A stretch of 64,000 nt of DNA, from contig DATEMY010000298.1 in the NCBI GenBank assembly GCA_035275345.1, forward strand, positions 1-64,000. The letters are read 5' to 3'. Shown piece by piece: positions 35,360 to 44,013 of the stretch. Under the pieces are notes generated by a model. It had not been told where the DNA came from. It was given only the letters and a program-made list of their open reading frames with translations, and did not search any database. Source of the DNA: JAJVID01 sp035275345. GTDB lineage: Bacteria; Acidobacteriota; Blastocatellia; RBC074. The position numbers and the translations under genes were made by a program. How positions within the stretch are numbered: position 1 is the stretch's first letter; the number at the start of each line of letters is the position of its first letter.

Positions 35360-35430
35360 CAGTACCGCGCGCATAAGCAAGCGGCCGTCTCATCGGTCAG
35401 CCGCTTGCTTACGCGCGCGGTGCTGTACTG
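35360..35430. repeat. REP-like palindrome, copy 2
   Basis: Arms CAGTACCGCGCGCATAAGCA-AGCGG (35360-35384) and its complement (35401-35430) contain the same core CGCGCGTAAGCAAGCGG as copy 1. Two copies in one gap, of similar internal sequence, suggest a dispersed palindromic element of REP type. No RAYT transposase gene is present in the window. Confidence 0.8.
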
Positions 35431-35534
35431 GTGTCCCAATGTTGCCTGGTTCGATTTAGGTCAACGACGACTCAATAAAAAGACTTGCCGGTCAAATAGG
35501 CCGGTTGAATAAAATTGATATGAGGAAAATATCA

Positions 35535-38423
35535 ATGTCAGATACGAGCAGACTGATCAAAATCGCGCTAGCCTTCGCGCTCCTCTCCGGCCTGGCCGTC
35601 TCGCGGGCGACTGCGGCGTGGGGGAGAATCGAACGCGCCGAGTCGCAGGCGCCCGTTCAAGCCGGCGCGATGGAGGAATTTTTTGAGAAGAAGATTCGCC
35701 CGATCTTTGCAAATAGTTGCCAGCGTTGCCACAACTCCAAGGCTAAGGTCGCCGGATTGGACCTGACTACCGCCGAAGCGTTCCGGCGCGGCGGCGACAA
35801 CGGCCCGCTTATCAACAGAGAGAAACCGGAAGAGAGCCGTCTGCTCAAGGTCATCGGCTATGACGGCGAGATAAAGATGCCGCCTTCGGGCAAATTGAAA
35901 GATCATGAGATTACCGCGCTGGCCGAGTGGGTGAAGATGGGCGCGCCATGGCCTGGCGCAGTTCCACAAGCGGCTCCAGAAAGCGGGTCGAAGAATCCGA
36001 CCGCCAGATCGTTCACCGAAGAGGAGAAGGGGTTCTGGGCATATCAACCTGTTAAAGACGCCGCGCCGCCACAAGTGAAGGACGAAGCGTGGGCGCAATC
36101 GCCGATTGACCGCTTCATTTTGCAAAAGCTGGAGGAAAAGAAACTCAAGCCCGCTCCGCCCGCCGACAAGCTGACGCTCCTTCGGCGAGCGACATTTGAC
36201 TTGACCGGGCTGCCGCCAACTGAAGCGGAGATGCGCGATTTTCTCGCTGATCAATCTTCGGACGCGTTCAAAAAAGTAGTCGAGCGTTTGCTCGCCAGTC
36301 CTCGATATGGCGAACGCTGGGGAAGGCACTGGTTGGACGTTGCGCGTTACGCCGATTCGACCGGCAACGATGAAGATCACCGCTACCCTTACGCCTGGAA
36401 ATACCGCGATTACGTCATCGAATCGTTCAACGCCGGCCTGCCTTACGATCAATTCATTCGCGAACAGGTGGCGGGCGACCTGTTTCCCGCGCCCGGGTCC
36501 GCCAGTGGCGCCGGAGAAGTCAACCGCCGAGGCGTCATCGCCACCGGCTTTCTGGCGTTAGGGCCGAAAGCCATCGCGCAACAGGACAAGAAGAAGATGC
36601 TTTACGATGTCTACGATGAACAGGTCGACGTCACTACCAGAGCGTTTCTCGGCTTGACTGTTTCCTGCGCTCGTTGCCACGACCACAAATTCGATCCGAT
36701 CCTGACCAAGGATTACTACGCGATGATCGGGATGTTCGCCTCGACGCGCAGCTTCACCAACCCCGATTCACATGTCTCTGACGTGCTCGAAAAACCGCTC
36801 GTGCCCAGGGAAGAATTCGAACGATACAAATCCGCTAGGAAAGCGCATCAGGCGAAAGAGATCCGTGTCAGAGTCGCAATTGAAGAGATTGTGGACGATG
36901 TGAAAGAGAGCGCGGTTAAACAGCATTTGCCCCGTCTAGCCGATTATTTCCTGGCCGCGCGCAAAGTTTATAAGGACGGCGCTACATTATTCGACGCTGC
37001 GCGCCAGCCGGAATTGAACGAGGAGGCGTTGAAGCGCTGGGTTGATTTCCTGAAGCCGGGCCCCGAAGTCCGCGGCTATCTGAACGAATGGAACGCCGCA
37101 TCGCCCGAAAAGCTCGCCGCGACCGCGCAAACCTATCAGGAGCTCTTCCAGAAGCGTTTCGCCGAGTGGCAAGAGAAGATCGGCAAGTGGCGCGCAGAAT
37201 ATCGAAAGGCTCAGGCCGAGAATAAACCTCTTCCCGACAAACCCAAATTCGAGCCGGGCGATGATCGGTTCTTCAACGACGTCTATTTTGCGGGCGGGCC
37301 TTTGGCAGTGGGTGAGAAGGACCAGAATCGTTTTGCGACCGGACAATGGTCGCGGCTTGCCGAGCTTCGCAAGGAGCTAGCGGAGTTGAAGGCGTCCGCC
37401 CCCAAGGAGCCCGAAATGGCCTGCGCGATTGAAGACGGCGACGTGATGGAGCAGAAGGTCTTCGTCCGAGGCGATTACAACAACCCTGGCGAACCCGCGC
37501 CTAAAGCGTTCCCGGCGATCCTCGCGCGATTCGACACTAAGCCGTCATTCACAGGCAGCGGACGATTGCAGCTTGCCGAATGGCTCACGCAGCCGCGTCA
37601 TCCGTTGACCGCGCGCGTGATGGTCAATCGTATATGGCAATGGCATTTCAGCGATGGACTGGTCCGCACGCCGGACAATTTCGGCAAGATGGGTGAGCGG
37701 CCCACGCACCCCGAACTGCTCGATTATCTGGCTACGCAGTTCGTCAAAAACGGGTGGTCAATGAAGACGATCAGCCGGATGATCATGCTGTCGAGCGCTT
37801 ACCAGATGGCGTCGGTCAATCCGAACATCGCTGAAGACGCCGATCCGGACAATCGCTTGTTGACGCGTTTCAACCGCCGCCGCCTTTCGATCGAAGAAAT
37901 GCGGGACGGTTTGCTGGCGATCGACGGGACGCTCGACCTGGCGATGGGCGGGACGCTGCAAACCGGGCGCGGCACCGATGGGGAGAACAATCAGGGCAGG
38001 CTGAGCCTCAACCCCGAAAAGCTGAAACGCCGCACGGTTTACTTGCCGCTGCGACGAGCGAATCTGCCAACGCTCTTGAACCTCTTCGATTTCGGCGACG
38101 CGACCACGACCTCGGGCAAACGCCAGTTGACGAATGTGGCGACGCAGGCGCTCTTCTGGCTCAATAGCGAATTCCTTAACGAACGCGCGCAGAGCGTTGC
38201 GGGATCGTTGCTGGCGCAAAAGGAATTGAGCGATGCGGCGCGAGTCGAGATTGCGTACGCGCGCATCCTCAATCGCAATCCGGGCAAGGATGAAGTTGAT
38301 CAGGCAGTGAACTATGTCGCCGGCTTCAAACAGAAGTTCGCGGGCGAAAAAGCCGATCAGAAGGCGTGGCAGAGCTTGTGCCGCGTTCTGATGTCGTCGA
38401 ATGATTTCGTTTATGTTGACTGA
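35535..38423 (+). CDS. Secreted cytochrome-c/DUF1549/DUF1553 protein
   Basis: 962 residues from ATG 35535, preceded by GAGGAAAA; an in-frame TTG at 35505 gives an unlikely extension. Signal peptide (~1-28), then a planctomycete-type cytochrome c domain with heme motif CQRCH in PIFANSCQRCHNSKAK. DUF1549 follows (~170-380; DRFILQKLEEK, RRATFDLTGLPPT, YGERWGRHWLDVARYADSTGNDEDHRYPYAWKYRDYVI, and a second SCARCHDHKFDPI), then DUF1553 (~630-900; HPLTARVMVNRIWQWHFSDGLVRTPDNFGKMGERPTHPELLDYLA). The pair with DUF1501 is conserved in Planctomycetes and Acidobacteria and implicated in extracellular polymer or sulfated sugar degradation, though unproven. Confidence 0.93.
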   Translation: MSDTSRLIKIALAFALLSGLAVSRATAAWGRIERAESQAPVQAGAMEEFFEKKIRPIFANSCQRCHNSKAKVAGLDLTTAEAFRRGGDNGPLINREKPEESRLLKVIGYDGEIKMPPSGKLKDHEITALAEWVKMGAPWPGAVPQAAPESGSKNPTARSFTEEEKGFWAYQPVKDAAPPQVKDEAWAQSPIDRFILQKLEEKKLKPAPPADKLTLLRRATFDLTGLPPTEAEMRDFLADQSSDAFKKVVERLLASPRYGERWGRHWLDVARYADSTGNDEDHRYPYAWKYRDYVIESFNAGLPYDQFIREQVAGDLFPAPGSASGAGEVNRRGVIATGFLALGPKAIAQQDKKKMLYDVYDEQVDVTTRAFLGLTVSCARCHDHKFDPILTKDYYAMIGMFASTRSFTNPDSHVSDVLEKPLVPREEFERYKSARKAHQAKEIRVRVAIEEIVDDVKESAVKQHLPRLADYFLAARKVYKDGATLFDAARQPELNEEALKRWVDFLKPGPEVRGYLNEWNAASPEKLAATAQTYQELFQKRFAEWQEKIGKWRAEYRKAQAENKPLPDKPKFEPGDDRFFNDVYFAGGPLAVGEKDQNRFATGQWSRLAELRKELAELKASAPKEPEMACAIEDGDVMEQKVFVRGDYNNPGEPAPKAFPAILARFDTKPSFTGSGRLQLAEWLTQPRHPLTARVMVNRIWQWHFSDGLVRTPDNFGKMGERPTHPELLDYLATQFVKNGWSMKTISRMIMLSSAYQMASVNPNIAEDADPDNRLLTRFNRRRLSIEEMRDGLLAIDGTLDLAMGGTLQTGRGTDGENNQGRLSLNPEKLKRRTVYLPLRRANLPTLLNLFDFGDATTTSGKRQLTNVATQALFWLNSEFLNERAQSVAGSLLAQKELSDAARVEIAYARILNRNPGKDEVDQAVNYVAGFKQKFAGEKADQKAWQSLCRVLMSSNDFVYVD

Positions 38424-38433
38424 AAGCCTGTTC

Positions 38434-38523
38434 AGGAGGTACACGGATTTAACGGATCGCTACGGATCGTCACAGATCAATCCGTGGAAATCCGTAGCGA
38501 TCCGTTAAATCCGTGTACCTCCT
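38434..38523. repeat. Perfect 33-bp stem hairpin between the DUF1549 and DUF1501 genes
   Basis: Arms 38434-38466 and 38491-38523 are exact complements around a 24-nt loop. The arms contain AACGGATCGCTACGGA, a TCCGT-type unit repeated three times. It lies 10 bp after the upstream stop and 36 bp before the downstream start, so it may set their relative expression. Confidence 0.93.
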
Positions 38524-38559
38524 TGTCTAACTTTACGCAGGCTGCCTATCGTAAAAAAT

Positions 38560-40005
38560 ATGAACCGAATTCAACACCTCTATCAAAAGCTTGAAAAGCC
38601 AGTGTCACGCCGCTCGTGGTTGCGCGCCGCCGGATGCGGTTTCGGCTATCTAAGTCTGTCGGCGTTGCTGGCCGATGAATTCAAGGCGCTGGCCGCGGCG
38701 CAGGATAACCCGCTCACCGTCCGCCAGCCGCATTTCGAACCGAAAGCCAAGCGCGTGATCTTTCTGTTCATGCACGGCGGCCCGTCTTCGATTGACACAT
38801 TCGATCCGAAAGAACGCCTGTCGCGCGACCACGGCAAGCCGTTGCCCATTAAACGACCGCTCGCTTTCGCCGACGGCCCCGTCGGACCTTTGATGAAACC
38901 GCTATGGGAGTTCAAGCCCGGCGGCAAGAGCGGCATACCGGTCAGCGACCTCTTCCCGCATATGCGTGAATGCGCGGATGACCTGTGCGTCATTCGTTCG
39001 ATGGTGGGCGAAGGCGTGGATCACGGCGCGGCGTTGTTGCAGACCTTCACCGGCACTTCGACATTCATCCGCCCGAGCATAGGGTCGTGGGTGGTTTACG
39101 GACTGGGGACCGAGAATCAAAACCTGCCCGGTTACATCACGATCAAACCTGCGCTCTCGCACGGCGGCGCGAAGAACTGGTCGTCGGCGTTCCTGCCCGG
39201 CGTTTACCAGGGCACGGCCATCGGGAATTCTGGGCTGAAAGTGGACGATATCAAGAACGAGCCGATTGAATACCTGCTCGGCAAACACTTCTCGCCCGAT
39301 GAGCAGCGCTACGAACTGGAGATGCTGCGGAACATCAACAACCGTCACAAAGCCCTGCGCAAGCAGGACGGGCAACTCGAAGCTCGCATCCAGGCCTTTG
39401 AGTTGGCGTTCCGCATGCAGGCGCAGGCGCCGGAAGCCTTTCAGGTCGAGAAAGAGTCCGAAGCGACGAAGAAACTTTATGGGCTGGATGATCCAATCAC
39501 ACAGGATTTCGCCTGGCAATGCATCCTGGCCCGCCGCCTGGCGGAACGCGACGTGCGTTACGTCCAATGCACGCACAGCTACAAATGGGATCAGCACAGC
39601 GACCTCTACAACCTCCACACCAAGAACGCCCGCGAAGTCGACAAGCCCATCGCCGGGCTTCTGAAAGACCTCAAAGCGCGCGGTCTGTTGAAAGACACGC
39701 TGGTCATCTGGGCCGGCGAATTCGGGCGAACGCCGGTCAGCGAGAGTGGCGACGGACGCGACCACAACCCTTACGGCTATTCGATCTGGATGGCCGGCGG
39801 CGGCCTCAAAGCCGGATTCGTCTACGGCGCTACAGACGACATCGGCTACCACGCCGTCGAAGACCGCATGCATATCCACGATTTCCATGCGACCGTGCTG
39901 CATCTGCTCGGACTCGATCACGAGCGATTGACCTACCGGTACAGCGGGCGCGATTTCCGGCTGACTGATGTGGCCGGAGTTGTGGCGAAGAAAATCATCG
40001 CATAA
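38560..40005 (+). CDS. DUF1501 protein (sulfatase-like, Tat-exported)
   Basis: 481 residues. The twin-arginine signal SRRSWLRAAGCGFGYLSLSALLA predicts folded export by Tat. The body has the DUF1501 signature: VIFLFMHGGPSSIDTFDPK, DLFPHMRECADDLCVIRSM, DHGAALLQTFTGTS, PSIGSWVVYGLG, VIWAGEFGRTPVSESGDGRDHNPYGYSIWMAGGG, and a C-terminal HDFHATVLHLLGLDHERLTYRYSGRDFRLTDV. The fold is that of alkaline phosphatase/sulfatase, and the GEFGRTP and GRDHNP residues are putative metal ligands. A decayed copy of its C-terminal third lies at 40718-41071. Confidence 0.93.
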   Translation: MNRIQHLYQKLEKPVSRRSWLRAAGCGFGYLSLSALLADEFKALAAAQDNPLTVRQPHFEPKAKRVIFLFMHGGPSSIDTFDPKERLSRDHGKPLPIKRPLAFADGPVGPLMKPLWEFKPGGKSGIPVSDLFPHMRECADDLCVIRSMVGEGVDHGAALLQTFTGTSTFIRPSIGSWVVYGLGTENQNLPGYITIKPALSHGGAKNWSSAFLPGVYQGTAIGNSGLKVDDIKNEPIEYLLGKHFSPDEQRYELEMLRNINNRHKALRKQDGQLEARIQAFELAFRMQAQAPEAFQVEKESEATKKLYGLDDPITQDFAWQCILARRLAERDVRYVQCTHSYKWDQHSDLYNLHTKNAREVDKPIAGLLKDLKARGLLKDTLVIWAGEFGRTPVSESGDGRDHNPYGYSIWMAGGGLKAGFVYGATDDIGYHAVEDRMHIHDFHATVLHLLGLDHERLTYRYSGRDFRLTDVAGVVAKKIIA

Positions 40006-40083
40006 GTGGGCTGAGAGCGCAGCGACTGCGGAATACGCGAACGCGAAGTGAGAGCAATGAAAACAGCGGTCACGGAGCGGATG

Positions 40084-40359
40084 ATGGATGTTGGTTTTGT
40101 TTGGGACGAAACAAAATATCAGACTGTTATCAAGCAGCATAACGTCAATTTTTACGAGGTTGTCGCCGCTTTTGACGACCCTGCCGGATACGAAGCGCCA
40201 GGGCTGGCTGAACACGAAGATCGCTGGCTATGGATAGGCCGGACACCCTGGGATCGTTTGCTGATGATTGTGTATACTGATCAAGACTTACCGTTGCTTC
40301 GAATTATCACCGCGTTTGACGCGGAAGGGAGATGGGTTGATGAATACTATGGAAGATGA
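40084..40359 (+). CDS. brnT: BrnT-family toxin
   Basis: 91 residues from ATG 40084, with GGAG nearby; upstream in-frame starts are possible. The BrnT pattern is visible: VGFVWDETKYQTVIKQHNVNFYEVVAAFDDP, E.R.LWIGRT.WDRLLMIVYT, and LRIITAFDAEGRWVDEYY. BrnT is a RelE-fold ribonuclease that stops growth and is neutralised by BrnA, encoded next with a 20-nt overlap. The pair lies between the intact DUF1501 gene and its decayed copy, in an accessory stretch. Confidence 0.85.
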   Translation: MDVGFVWDETKYQTVIKQHNVNFYEVVAAFDDPAGYEAPGLAEHEDRWLWIGRTPWDRLLMIVYTDQDLPLLRIITAFDAEGRWVDEYYGR

Positions 40360-40672
40360 GGATTTTGATTATCAGACATATATGCGGGAAACGCCGCCAG
40401 ACCCGGCGCAGATTCGGCGCGGGACCGCCGCCCGCCAGCAACGCCTGGATGCGGCGCTCAGACGACAGGCGATCCGCATTGACCCGGATATTCTTCAACA
40501 GTTCAGCCAACTTGCCTCCGAGGGACAAAGCGCTGAGCAGTTGATCAATCAAGCCTTGCGTCAATGGCTCGCCGCCGATGGAATCAGAGAAATGGTACGC
40601 GCCGAAATTCAACTGGCCGTCCGGCAATCGCTGTCCGCTACTCAGCCTACCCAGGAATCGCCGCCAGCTTAA
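40340..40672 (+). CDS. brnA: BrnA-family antitoxin (ribbon-helix-helix)
   Basis: 110 residues from ATG 40340, overlapping brnT by 20 nt, which is the usual layout. Residues ~45-75 (RQAIRIDPDILQQFSQLASEGQSAEQLINQALRQWLAADG) match the BrnA ribbon-helix-helix core, with D.DIL..F..L...G and a paired-helix I.QALR.W. It binds BrnT and represses the operon. The remaining C-terminal residues are not conserved in the family I recall. Confidence 0.8.
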   Translation: MNTMEDEDFDYQTYMRETPPDPAQIRRGTAARQQRLDAALRRQAIRIDPDILQQFSQLASEGQSAEQLINQALRQWLAADGIREMVRAEIQLAVRQSLSATQPTQESPPA

Positions 40673-40717
40673 CCGCCAACGATTGATGTCGAGCAATCGA
40701 GGCAGGCGAAGACCTAG

Positions 40718-41071
40718 GCGGCGCTGGTCCGCGACTTGAAACGGCGTGGGTTGCTGGACTAGACGCTGGTCATCTGGGCCGGCGAATTCGGGCGCACGCC
40801 GGTCAGCGAGAGCGGCGACGGACGCGACCACAATCCTTACGGCTATTCGATCTGGATAGCCGGCGGCGGCATCAAGGCCGGATTCGTCTACGGCGCCACG
40901 GACGACATCGGCTACCACGCCGTCGAAGACCGCATGCACATCCACGATTTCCACGCGACCGTGCTGCATCTGTTGGGATTGGATCACGAGCGTTTGACTT
41001 ACTGATACGGCGGGCGCGATTTCCGGCTGACTGACGTGGCCGGATTCGTGGCGAATAAGATTATTGCCTGA
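40718..41071 (+). pseudogene. Decayed copy of the DUF1501 3' end
   Basis: The sequence matches the last ~110 codons of the DUF1501 gene at very high nucleotide identity (GEFGRTPVSESGDGRDHNPY is unchanged). It carries in-frame stops: TAG in the counterpart of LLKDTLVI and TGA where the intact copy has CGG near TYRYSG. The 5' part is missing. It points to an ancestral tandem duplication or a recombination event around brnTA. Confidence 0.9.
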
Positions 41072-41306
41072 CTGCCTTTAGTGTGTGAGGCTGAAGTCTT
41101 GAATTGAACCAGCCACACTGCTTGGTAGCGGAAAGCAGCTTCTGTCTAATGGCGGGAAGAAGGCTCTACCTACTATTAGGTGAAAATGGTTACTATCGGG
41201 AAGCGATGTCAAGTAGTGGCCATCTTAGTCACCAGCATATCTGTGGCTGGGGAGGCATAAGGAGATCACAAGGCAGAATCTATTCTAATCAACATCGAAC
41301 TAAGCT

Positions 41307-41699
41307 ATGAAGGTTGAGATAACAGACAAGGATACGTGCGATATATTTATAGTGGATGATGAGCCTGTTATAGTAGACCTTATTTGTTATTTGCTTCGAG
41401 AATACTTTCCTTCAATTCGGATCGAATTCGCGTTTAATGGCCAAGATGCCTACACGAGAATGGAGAAGATTAAACCTAAAATCGTTTTGACAGATTTGGC
41501 AATGCCCGTGATGAACGGTTGGGATCTAATTAAGATCATCAAACTAGATCCTAATCTGAAAGAAACTAAGATTGTTGTTTTAAGCGCACATAGCCGTAGT
41601 GAAGATAGAATAAAAGGCATGCAGTTGGGTGCGGATCGGTATCTTTGTAAGCCATGTGAACCAGAGGAGATATTCGTTGCCATTCGACAATTGTTATAA
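41307..41699 (+). CDS. Stand-alone response-regulator receiver protein
   Basis: 130 residues, one CheY-like receiver domain. Key residues: acidic pair Asp17-Asp18 in FIVDDEP, phosphoacceptor Asp63 in VLTDLAMPVMNG, switch Ser93 in VVLSAHS, and Lys115 in CKPC. There is no output domain. No Shine-Dalgarno is apparent, and the gene is visibly more AT-rich than its surroundings. It is followed 44 bp later by a CHAT protease gene of the same base composition and strand, so the two probably form an operon. A histidine kinase is not encoded nearby. Confidence 0.9.
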   Translation: MKVEITDKDTCDIFIVDDEPVIVDLICYLLREYFPSIRIEFAFNGQDAYTRMEKIKPKIVLTDLAMPVMNGWDLIKIIKLDPNLKETKIVVLSAHSRSEDRIKGMQLGADRYLCKPCEPEEIFVAIRQLL

Positions 41700-41743
41700 A
41701 TTCGAGTGCTAATTCTGAGACCCGCAAACTGAGTTAAAACACT

Positions 41744-42961
41744 ATGTCGCAGCCAAGCATACTAATTGTTTTTAGCAATCCTGAAGACTCGGGGCGATTA
41801 AGACTTGATCGAGAACAAAGGATTCTGGACGAGATACAACGAAAATATAATACTAAAGACACGATTCGTATTTTGTCAGCAGCCACGATCGAGGACCTTA
41901 TTAACTCATTAAGACAACCTTTCCTTCGGATTGTTCACTTCTCTGGGCATGGCTCTCCACATGGTGTTTATTTTGAGGCATCTCCTACCTCAGGCACGGG
42001 GGTTGAATTGGCTTCAGATAAACTTGCAGGACTTATCAACTCACATGCTCCTCAGGTGGAGGCTCTAATACTTGCATCTTGTTATTCTGCTGACAGCAAT
42101 CTTGTTTTAAGGCAAGCCGCCCCTTACGTCATTACTGTTGAAGGGCCAGCAGATGATAACGCAGCTATCAAATTTACAAAATCCTTCTACGAGAATTTTT
42201 TCGAGTCGCAATCTGTAGAAATATCATTGACAAGAACGCAAATTGAACTACAAAGTCTCGAGTTAGACGAGGGATTGCAAATATATGTGACGCGCCGAGG
42301 AGAGTATTTATCGAAAGACCGTGTGACACTTCAATCAATCAAGCGCACTTTTGATGAAGAAACGTTCCTTATTGATGTAACAGATATAAATGATCAAATT
42401 GACAAGCTAGACATGCCTAAGGGTAAATTTCTTTCTTTACTTGCTAACAAAATATACATTCACAAGTGGCTTTATTATAGCTCGTTTGATATGGAATATG
42501 CTGTTTTCCCCATCGGCAAGTATTTCGCCATATTTTCTTGGAAGCATGGCATGGATCTACTTGTATGTCGTCGTATACTGCGATTGAAAGAAAAAGTGCC
42601 TGATGAGCAGTGTGACCTGTGGATGCGATTAAGTTTCCGATATTGTCAATTATTTTCCTTGCAATATCGTAGAGAGCGGCAAGCCATCTATCCAGGCATA
42701 AACAAGAAGCTAGAGTTTGCAATCCGGCAATTTGGTAGTTGCGTAACTAGCTTTTTTGAGAATCGGGAATCTTTGTCGCACCTTAAGAACATAATTCCAG
42801 AGCAAATCAAAATGGCGGTCCCTCTTTTAATTGAAAACTATAATGCTGCCCAAGAATCTTTACACCAAGAGGATTACTCTCAAGTGATCGTCCACCTTGA
42901 AACGACGCTATCGTTGATTCATGGCATTTTGGATGGCCTGGTTGATGAATTAGCAGCTTGA
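41744..42961 (+). CDS. CHAT-domain (caspase-like) protease with unrecognised C-terminal domain
   Basis: 405 residues. Residues ~5-185 match a CHAT/caspase-like fold: catalytic His69 in IVHFSGHGSPHGVYFE and Cys113 in ALILASCYSAD, with the intervening beta-alpha elements. The C-terminal ~200 residues (LSKDRVTLQ...EQIKMAVPLLIENYNAAQESLHQ) are helical and not recognised. CHAT proteases act in programmed cell death and antiphage systems (for example gRAMP/Csx29 and gasdermin-linked proteases). The partner here is a receiver-domain protein. The gene lacks a clear Shine-Dalgarno and differs in base composition from flanking genes, which suggests horizontal transfer. Confidence 0.88.
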   Translation: MSQPSILIVFSNPEDSGRLRLDREQRILDEIQRKYNTKDTIRILSAATIEDLINSLRQPFLRIVHFSGHGSPHGVYFEASPTSGTGVELASDKLAGLINSHAPQVEALILASCYSADSNLVLRQAAPYVITVEGPADDNAAIKFTKSFYENFFESQSVEISLTRTQIELQSLELDEGLQIYVTRRGEYLSKDRVTLQSIKRTFDEETFLIDVTDINDQIDKLDMPKGKFLSLLANKIYIHKWLYYSSFDMEYAVFPIGKYFAIFSWKHGMDLLVCRRILRLKEKVPDEQCDLWMRLSFRYCQLFSLQYRRERQAIYPGINKKLEFAIRQFGSCVTSFFENRESLSHLKNIIPEQIKMAVPLLIENYNAAQESLHQEDYSQVIVHLETTLSLIHGILDGLVDELAA

Positions 42962-42973
42962 TCTTGAGTAAAC

Positions 42974-43867
42974 ATGATCACACATGTCACATCACGCCGC
43001 GCCTTCCTGTTCACTTCAATAGGATTGGCAGCAACAAAGATCATACGCCCGCAGGCCGCGCAGACACTCACCGCCGGGCAAGTGATCGACCGCATCAAAG
43101 CACACGTCGGCATTCCGTGGCGCGCGCAGACCGTTGATAACATCATTGCCGGCTCGGCTGAGACGCCAGTCAAAGGGATTGCGACGACGATGATGGCGAC
43201 GCTCGATGTGGTTCGGCGCGCGGCCGCGAGCGGGAAGAATATGGTGATCACACACGAGTCAACCTTCTTCTCGCATCAGGATCGGACCGAGCAACTCCTG
43301 CAGGATCCCACCTACCAGTTCAAGCTCGATTACCTCAACCAGAACAACATGGTCGTGTTCCACTTCCACGATCATTGGCACGGACGAAAGCCGGACGGAA
43401 TCGCCGTTGGGATGATGCGCGAATTGGGTTGGGAGAAATACGCCGACCCGCAAAATCCGAAAAGTTTTACGTTTCCCGAAATCCCGCTGGCGCAACTGGC
43501 CAGGGAGATGGAGACGAAGCTGAAGATTCGTACGATGCGTGTGGTGGGCGATCCGAAGCTGCCGGTCAAGCGAGCGCTGGCGAGCTGGGGCAATGTGGGC
43601 CAAATGCCAGGCATCCCGTTTTTTGCGCGGACCGAAGTTGACGTTCTTGTGATAGGGGAGACGCATGAATGGGAATTGGTCGAGTATGCGCAGGACGCGA
43701 TAGCGTCGGGCAAAAAGAAGGCTCTGATCATACTGGGCCACGTAGTGTCAGAGCAGGCTGGGATGAAATATTGCGCCGAATGGCTCAAGGAGTTTATCAA
43801 AGAGGTTCCGATCGAGTTCATCGCGGCGGCGGAACCGTTCTGGCGTCCCGACAAGCCCGTACGATGA
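42974..43867 (+). CDS. NIF3-like dinuclear-metal protein, secreted
   Basis: 297 residues. A twin-arginine-like signal (TSRRAFLFTSIGLAATKI) begins the protein. The rest matches NIF3/DUF34: VDNIIAGSAETPVKGIATTMMATLDVVRRAA, NMVITHESTFFSHQD, MVVFHFHDHWHG, and WELVEYAQDAI. The His-rich motifs (ITHES, HFHDHWH) are the metal-site ligands expected of the family. Bacterial NIF3 proteins are annotated as GTP-cyclohydrolase-like hydrolases of uncertain role. Export through Tat is unusual and may indicate a different substrate outside the cytoplasm. It starts 12 bp after the CHAT gene but has normal base composition. Confidence 0.82.
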   Translation: MITHVTSRRAFLFTSIGLAATKIIRPQAAQTLTAGQVIDRIKAHVGIPWRAQTVDNIIAGSAETPVKGIATTMMATLDVVRRAAASGKNMVITHESTFFSHQDRTEQLLQDPTYQFKLDYLNQNNMVVFHFHDHWHGRKPDGIAVGMMRELGWEKYADPQNPKSFTFPEIPLAQLAREMETKLKIRTMRVVGDPKLPVKRALASWGNVGQMPGIPFFARTEVDVLVIGETHEWELVEYAQDAIASGKKKALIILGHVVSEQAGMKYCAEWLKEFIKEVPIEFIAAAEPFWRPDKPVR

Positions 43868-44013
43868 ACTCGCGCCGCAAGACGGGGAATGCCAAAACTC
43901 TTCCCACGAATATTTTTTCACCGCTTGATCCTTTTTTACCTTTGGTTACGCGTGATGAGAAGGGGGCAATTACTAAACGTCCCTCGAAAACTTTAACCAA
44001 GAAGGAAAATGAC

